Positions 59,760-64,000 of a stretch of 64,000 nt of DNA are shown in pieces. The position numbers and the translations under genes were made by a program. Where the stretch lies: assembly GCA_033060915.1 (NCBI GenBank), contig CM065386.1, forward strand, positions 3,465,501 through 3,529,500, given 5' to 3'. How positions within the stretch are numbered: the stretch's first letter is position 1; the number at the start of each line of letters is the position of its first letter. Below the pieces are notes generated by a model. That model was given only the letters and a program-made list of their open reading frames with translations, was not told the DNA's origin and did no database searches. The DNA comes from Euryodendron excelsum (lineage: Eukaryota; Streptophyta; Magnoliopsida; Ericales; Pentaphylacaceae).

Positions 59760-60055
59760 ATGATTGATCGATCGCCCGATCGAACTGTCCACGGAACGTT
59801 CGATCGACCGATCGATCGGTGATCTTGTGATCGATCGGTGATTCTCTGTTCGACATTCTGCAGCAAACTTCAGAGAGGGCGTTTTTTCGATCGATCGGTC
59901 GTTCGATCGGTGACGTCGGAATTCCCTCAACAGACTACACAGAAGCAAACTTCAGAGGGGTCGGTTTTGCGATCGATCGAGCGTTCGATCGCCTAGACCG
60001 TTCGATCGGTCGCCGACCGTTCGATCGGTCGCCCACCGATCGATCGGTGTGTACA
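59760..60055. repeat. Cluster of cgatcgatcgg / gttcgatcggtc repeats in the LTR
   Basis: More than a dozen overlapping copies of CGATCG-containing words, many self-complementary, with short unique gaps (gcaaacttcagag occurs twice). The block is far richer in CpG and GATC than its surroundings. Confidence 0.85.
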
Positions 60056-60075
60056 GACTTTGTTTTTCTGCAGAG

Positions 60076-60083
60076 TATAAAAG
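60076..60083 (+). promoter_or_regulatory. TATA box of the LTR promoter
   Basis: TATAAAAG, directly after the palindrome cluster and about 1 kb before the primer binding site, as expected for an LTR with U3 on the left and a long R/U5. Confidence 0.6.
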
Positions 60084-61105
60084 CTGTATATACAGGACAA
60101 AGTGGAGGTTAGGGTTTTTTCTGCAGATCTGGACAGAGGAGAAGCTTCAAAAAAGGGGTCTTTTATTTTGTAAGGTTTTTAGTTAGATTTACTTTAATGC
60201 TTTGTATTGTTGTCATTTATTGCTTTTGGATCATTGTAAATAAATGCTTGATTTATATATGAAGTGAATGTTTTCTACTCTTTCTAGCCATTTTCTCTCA
60301 TTTTCTTGCCACTTTCCCTCACTTTCTTAGTAACCAAACACTAGTTCTATATAGTTTAATGGTAGATTTGCCTTCTTTTATGCTCTTTGACATGGATTCT
60401 AGTAGCTAAACATCCCTTAGATGTGGTTGTGAAGATCCACCAAGGATCTTCAAAGGGTTGAAAATGGGTTGTATGAACTTCAAAGTCATATCCTTAAAAT
60501 TCTATGGTTTCATTTGATTTAGCATGAGATTCAGTAAAAAAACTTAGATTCATAACCCCTTGGTAATATTTATGCACAAATCAATGTTTGGTATAGATAT
60601 TGCACAGGTCTAAGGTTTGATTCTAGGGTGCCAATTGTAGATTTTCTCTTTATGTTCAATCAAACAAAAACCCACATTTTTATAGTCGACATTTTCCGAA
60701 TCAAGAATCCAAGGTGTGATTCTTGATTTGAGTTATAAACCTCTCATTGGAAACCCTTGTTGTGAATTGGTGGATCGAAACAACCATGTCCAAGCTTTTC
60801 TCCTTAATTACATAAAACTAGATTTTATTGTCTTTATTAGTCATTAAGTTATTGCATTAAGTATTGAACCACCATCATCTCAAAACCAACATATTTTCGG
60901 TCTCTTTTATGTTCGAAAAGGAAAAGAATTTTCATTTGCAATCCATCAAGATAAGTGTCGGTGCTAATTGAGCTTTGTTGCTATATTTGCAGAATTCCCT
61001 TGGGAGAGAATGACACCGGATCCTCCGGTTTTACTACATGCGCGACCTCCGTACTCTTGCGGAGTGACTCCGGTTGTAAAACACATCTGGAGGCGTGCCA
61101 AGTTT

Positions 61106-61123
61106 TGGCGCCATTGCCAGGGA
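61106..61123 (+). other. Primer binding site of the Athila/Tat-like element
   Basis: Reads tggcgccattgccaggga, close to the TGGCGCCGTTGCCGGGGA site typical of the Athila/Tat lineage (tRNA-Asp type). Confidence 0.8.
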
Positions 61124-61571
61124 GTTCATAGGTAAAAGCTACACCGGACGAAAGCTAAGGATTGCGGAAGAAAATTGAAAAAAAAAAAAGAGCAAGCAAA
61201 AGAAAAAAGAAAAAAAAAACACACAAAAATGGTGGATTTCATCACCACCCTCGAGGGAAGCATCTACGGGCTTCGGTCCCCGGTACACTCTTATTTCCCT
61301 TAAGGTGTTTTATTTTTAGGATTATTTTTTATTTCTTTTTTTCTCTAGTTTCTTTTGTTTGATATAGTATAATTGCAATGCATTTTTGTTAGGAAATTAT
61401 CCCTCTTCGGGAGTATTTAGTGGAGCTAGGATAGTGTGTGAAAGTTTCAAATTGGTGGTACGCTTATTGTATGTGGAGATTGGAGGTACGGAGTTGAATT
61501 GAGAAAAAGCCGTTGTCTGGCCTAAGGAATTGTGTATGATGTGTTGAACGACCGTATCGGTCCAACCTTAT

Positions 61572-63600
61572 GTGTGCATTCATCCTTGTATATCATATTT
61601 CATGAGGGACGAACATCATCGCCTTGTGAGGATTGAGAGCATTGAGAGCACAAGCACATCTTCACCAACACCTAGCTTACCATTAGTGGTCGACCTAGGT
61701 TTCATTCCAATGGCAAATCCCAATGAATCCGGCTTACCTAACATTCAACCCTTGCATCCAAATGTTCAAATCAACCTGGAAGGTCATGAGGAGTTTGAAA
61801 GAGGGAGCCACCATGGCGACATGGCGGCCCCCCTATACGAACCCTACGGGACTACCTAAACCCACCAAGGCAAGCACCAACATCGTGCATTGTTTTCCCG
61901 CCCCATCACAACACTCTAAATATTAGGTCGGGAATGATGTAAATGTTGCCTCAATTTCATGGGATGGATTCGGAACAACCCTACATTTTTCTTAAGGAAT
62001 TTGAGGATGCTTGTTCAATTGCTATGGACAACTCATGTCCAAGGGAAGTATTTTTGTTGAAACTCTTCCCATTTTGTTTGAAGGACAAAGCTAAGCTTTG
62101 GTTCAATTCCTTGCAACCCATGTCCATCCATTCTTAGGCTACTCTCCAAGGGGAATTTTTGAGCAAATTTTTTCCCAAAAATTGAACCGAGGCCATTCGA
62201 AGGCAAATTTCACAGTTTTCTCCTTTGTTGGGGGAAACTTTCTTTCAATGTTGGGAGAGGTTTAAAGACCTCTTAAATTCTTGCCCCCATCACGGTTTTG
62301 CCGATTGGCATGTCATCAACACATTTTATTCTTCTTTGACACCCCAACTCAAGCAATTTGTCGAGTCTATGTGTGCGGGGACGTTTTTTGATAAGCAACC
62401 CCATGAGGCATACGATTATTTTGATAACTTGGTAAATAAGGCTAGAGATTGGGCACTTACCGAGACCCAAAATCCCGAGGGTCGCTCAATCCAACAAGGG
62501 GTGGGAAGATATCAACTCAAAGAAGTTGATGATGTCAATGCTAAGGTGGCTACCTTAGCAAGAAAATTAGAGGCTCTTGAGGTGAAAAAAGTTCAATCGG
62601 TAGAGAGTGAGGAGATGAGAGAAGTATGTTGTCTTGTGTGTGAAACCTCGAATCATACCACCGCTTCATGCCCAATCATTCCGGGTGTGAAGGAGGCTTT
62701 GCATGGCCAAGTTAACGCAATTGGCCAATATTCAAGAGGAGGGGGTAACCCCTATTCAAACATATACAACCCGGGATGGAGAGATCATCCCAACTTTGGG
62801 TGGAGGAACAATGAAGGGACTTCAAACTCCCACAACTACCAAGGAGGGTATCAAAACCCTCAATCATACCAAGCACCTCCACCCCCACAAACACTCCCAC
62901 CACAACATCTACCTCCACAAGCATTCCAACCACAACATCCACCTCCACCTTACCAACAAGCACCCGTGGCCCAATTCCAAAATCAACCAAGGCCATACCA
63001 ACCCCCCATAGGAAGCCTATAGAGGACAATGTTTACCAACTTGCCAATGACATGAGGGGGGTTAGTTCAAGGGTTGATAAACAAGAGAAGGTGCTAGACC
63101 AACACTTTAGGTTACTTGAGGACATCCAAAAGCAAATGTCTACATTGACACAAGCTTTGACCCAAAATGTCCCGGGAAGATTCCCGGCTCAACCTCAACC
63201 TAACCCGGGGGTTAGGCAAGTGCACATAACCGAGGGTAAGAGTGACCCTAGTACGAGTCATGACCAAGTGCAAGCCATAACCACCCTTAGAAGTGGCAAG
63301 ACCATTGATAAAACTATCCCACCTCGGGATGAGACTTCTAGGAAGAGTGTTGGCCATGAAGAGAAAGAAAAAGAAAAAGAGGAAAAAGAGCCGAGAGAAG
63401 GGGGGAAAAACTTAGCCAATCCCATCGAGATTTTAAGTGAAAGTGAGAGGGACAAGAGAAGGGACATAGTCAAACATGCTCCCTTCCCGCAAAGGTTGAC
63501 CAAACCAAAAAATAAACTTCTAAATGCGGAAATTTATGAAGTGTTCAAACAAGTAAAGGTCAACATCCCTATCCTTGACGCAATCAAGTAAATACCTTCT
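61572..63600 (+). pseudogene. Athila/Tat-like gag, broken by stops and frameshifts
   Basis: Homologous blocks: 61690-61860, 61943-62137 (LPQFHGMDSEQPYIFLKEFE, LFPFCLKDKAKLWFNSLQP), 62225-63022 (ETFFQCWERFKDLLNSCPHH, YDYFDNLVNKARDWALTE) and 63052-63591. A zinc knuckle CLVCETSNHTTASC lies around 62640-62675, followed by a Pro/Gln-rich stretch. In-frame stops are TAG at about 62136, TGA at about 62184, TAA at about 61936 and TAA at 63589. A frame change lies in a C run near 61831 and another near 63022. The element cannot supply its own gag. Confidence 0.82.
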
Positions 63601-64000
63601 TATGCTAAGTTCTTAAAGGACTTATGCACTTTTAAGCGAAGGTTGTATGTCAAGGAAATCGCCATGATGAACGAAAATCAAAGTGCGATTTTGCAATGTA
63701 AAACTGTGCCGAAATTCAAGGACCCCGGATGTCCTACTATTTCTTGTACCATTGGGAATACCAAGATCGATCGTGCCTTGTTAGACTTAGGGTCTAGTGT
63801 CAACCTTTTACCCTTTTCAGTGTATAAGGAATTTGGCCTAGGAGAGTTGAGCCCTACTCGTGTTACCTTGCAATTGGCGGATCGTTCTATAAAGGTTCTA
63901 AGAGGTATCATCGAGGATGTTCTCATCCAAGTTGATTACTTTTGCTTCCCGGTCGATTTCATTGTCCTAGACACCCAACCTGTTGAGAGTTGTATAGCTC
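63601..64000 (+). pseudogene. Athila/Tat-like aspartic protease region, partial
   Basis: The frame after the TAA at 63589 reads YAKFLKDLCTFKRRL, then CTIGNTKIDRALLDLGSSVN and LLPFSVYKEFGLGEL, with DLG-S in place of the usual D-S/T-G, which is normal for this lineage. It remains open to the right edge (about 63950-64000: FIVLDTQPVESC). Confidence 0.8.

Larger units (their letters stand above)
59633..61100 (+). repeat. 5' LTR of an Athila/Tat-like retrotransposon (boundaries approximate)
   Basis: Assigned from its position before a primer binding site (61106-61123) and a TATAAAAG promoter box (60076-60083). It contains a cluster of CGATCG-type palindromes (59760-60055). The exact ends cannot be fixed because the 3' LTR is outside the window. 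Confidence 0.6.
61101..64000 (+). mobile_element. Athila/Tat-like Ty3/gypsy retrotransposon, 5' internal part; continues past the right edge
   Basis: Primer binding site, untranslated leader (61125-61570, with AAAA/GAAA-rich DNA at 61170-61230), gag and the start of the protease are present in order on the plus strand. Reverse transcriptase, RNase H and integrase would be outside the window. Confidence 0.85.

Noticed and set aside
61162..61362. Lys-rich 66-codon frame after the primer binding site
   Set aside because: It is in the A-rich untranslated leader of the retrotransposon and precedes gag.
1..64000. CRISPR arrays, bacterial operons, ribosome binding sites, rRNA or convincing tRNA genes
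   Set aside because: None seen; spliced genes and plant repeats throughout indicate nuclear plant DNA. A tRNA scan would be needed to exclude isolated tRNA genes.

Overview
This is nuclear DNA from a flowering plant, most likely a eudicot. The genes are spliced (GT..AG introns) in AT-rich spacers, and the window holds a plastid glucose-6-phosphate translocator, F-box/LRR/FBD genes, nepenthesin-type aspartic proteases and plant LTR retrotransposons. The species cannot be named from sequence alone.

Layout. 1-1317 (minus): first two coding exons of a plastid GPT-type translocator; the rest lies off the left edge. 3430-37640: a decayed tandem array whose basic unit is one FBD-type F-box gene plus one aspartic protease gene, all on the minus strand. 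Intact members are FBD genes at 13171-14858 and 28957-30648 and the protease at 19636-21042. The other copies are broken in different ways: F-box lost, body lost, exon 3 joined directly to a promoter, stop codons, a lost splice acceptor, a 1-bp deletion. 37750-57584: more distant FBD genes. One exon-3 remnant is split by a hAT element (37806-39691), one gene is split by a Ty3/gypsy element (41210-46834), and there are an isolated last exon (50324), an intact minus-strand gene (51524-53295) and an intact plus-strand gene (55963-57584). 57907-64000: repeats, namely a probable LTR remnant and then the 5' part of a second, Athila/Tat-like LTR retrotransposon that runs off the right edge.

Mobile DNA between the genes includes a Mutator-like element with long inverted ends (16335-19490) whose empty site survives in the next repeat unit, a Helitron (30746-32508), a 237-bp LTR-like insertion with an exact 5-bp duplication (23963-24199), several foldback MITEs, and a psaA fragment from the plastid genome nested in a foldback element inside an F-box intron.

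Biology. GPT exchanges glucose-6-phosphate for phosphate across the plastid envelope. FBD F-box proteins are presumed substrate receptors of SCF ubiquitin ligases, and the proteases are presumed secreted or vacuolar. I see no sign that the three groups work in one pathway. The F-box and protease genes are neighbours because they were duplicated together. The window is best read as a birth-and-death locus reshaped by transposons; I found no new enzymatic system in it.
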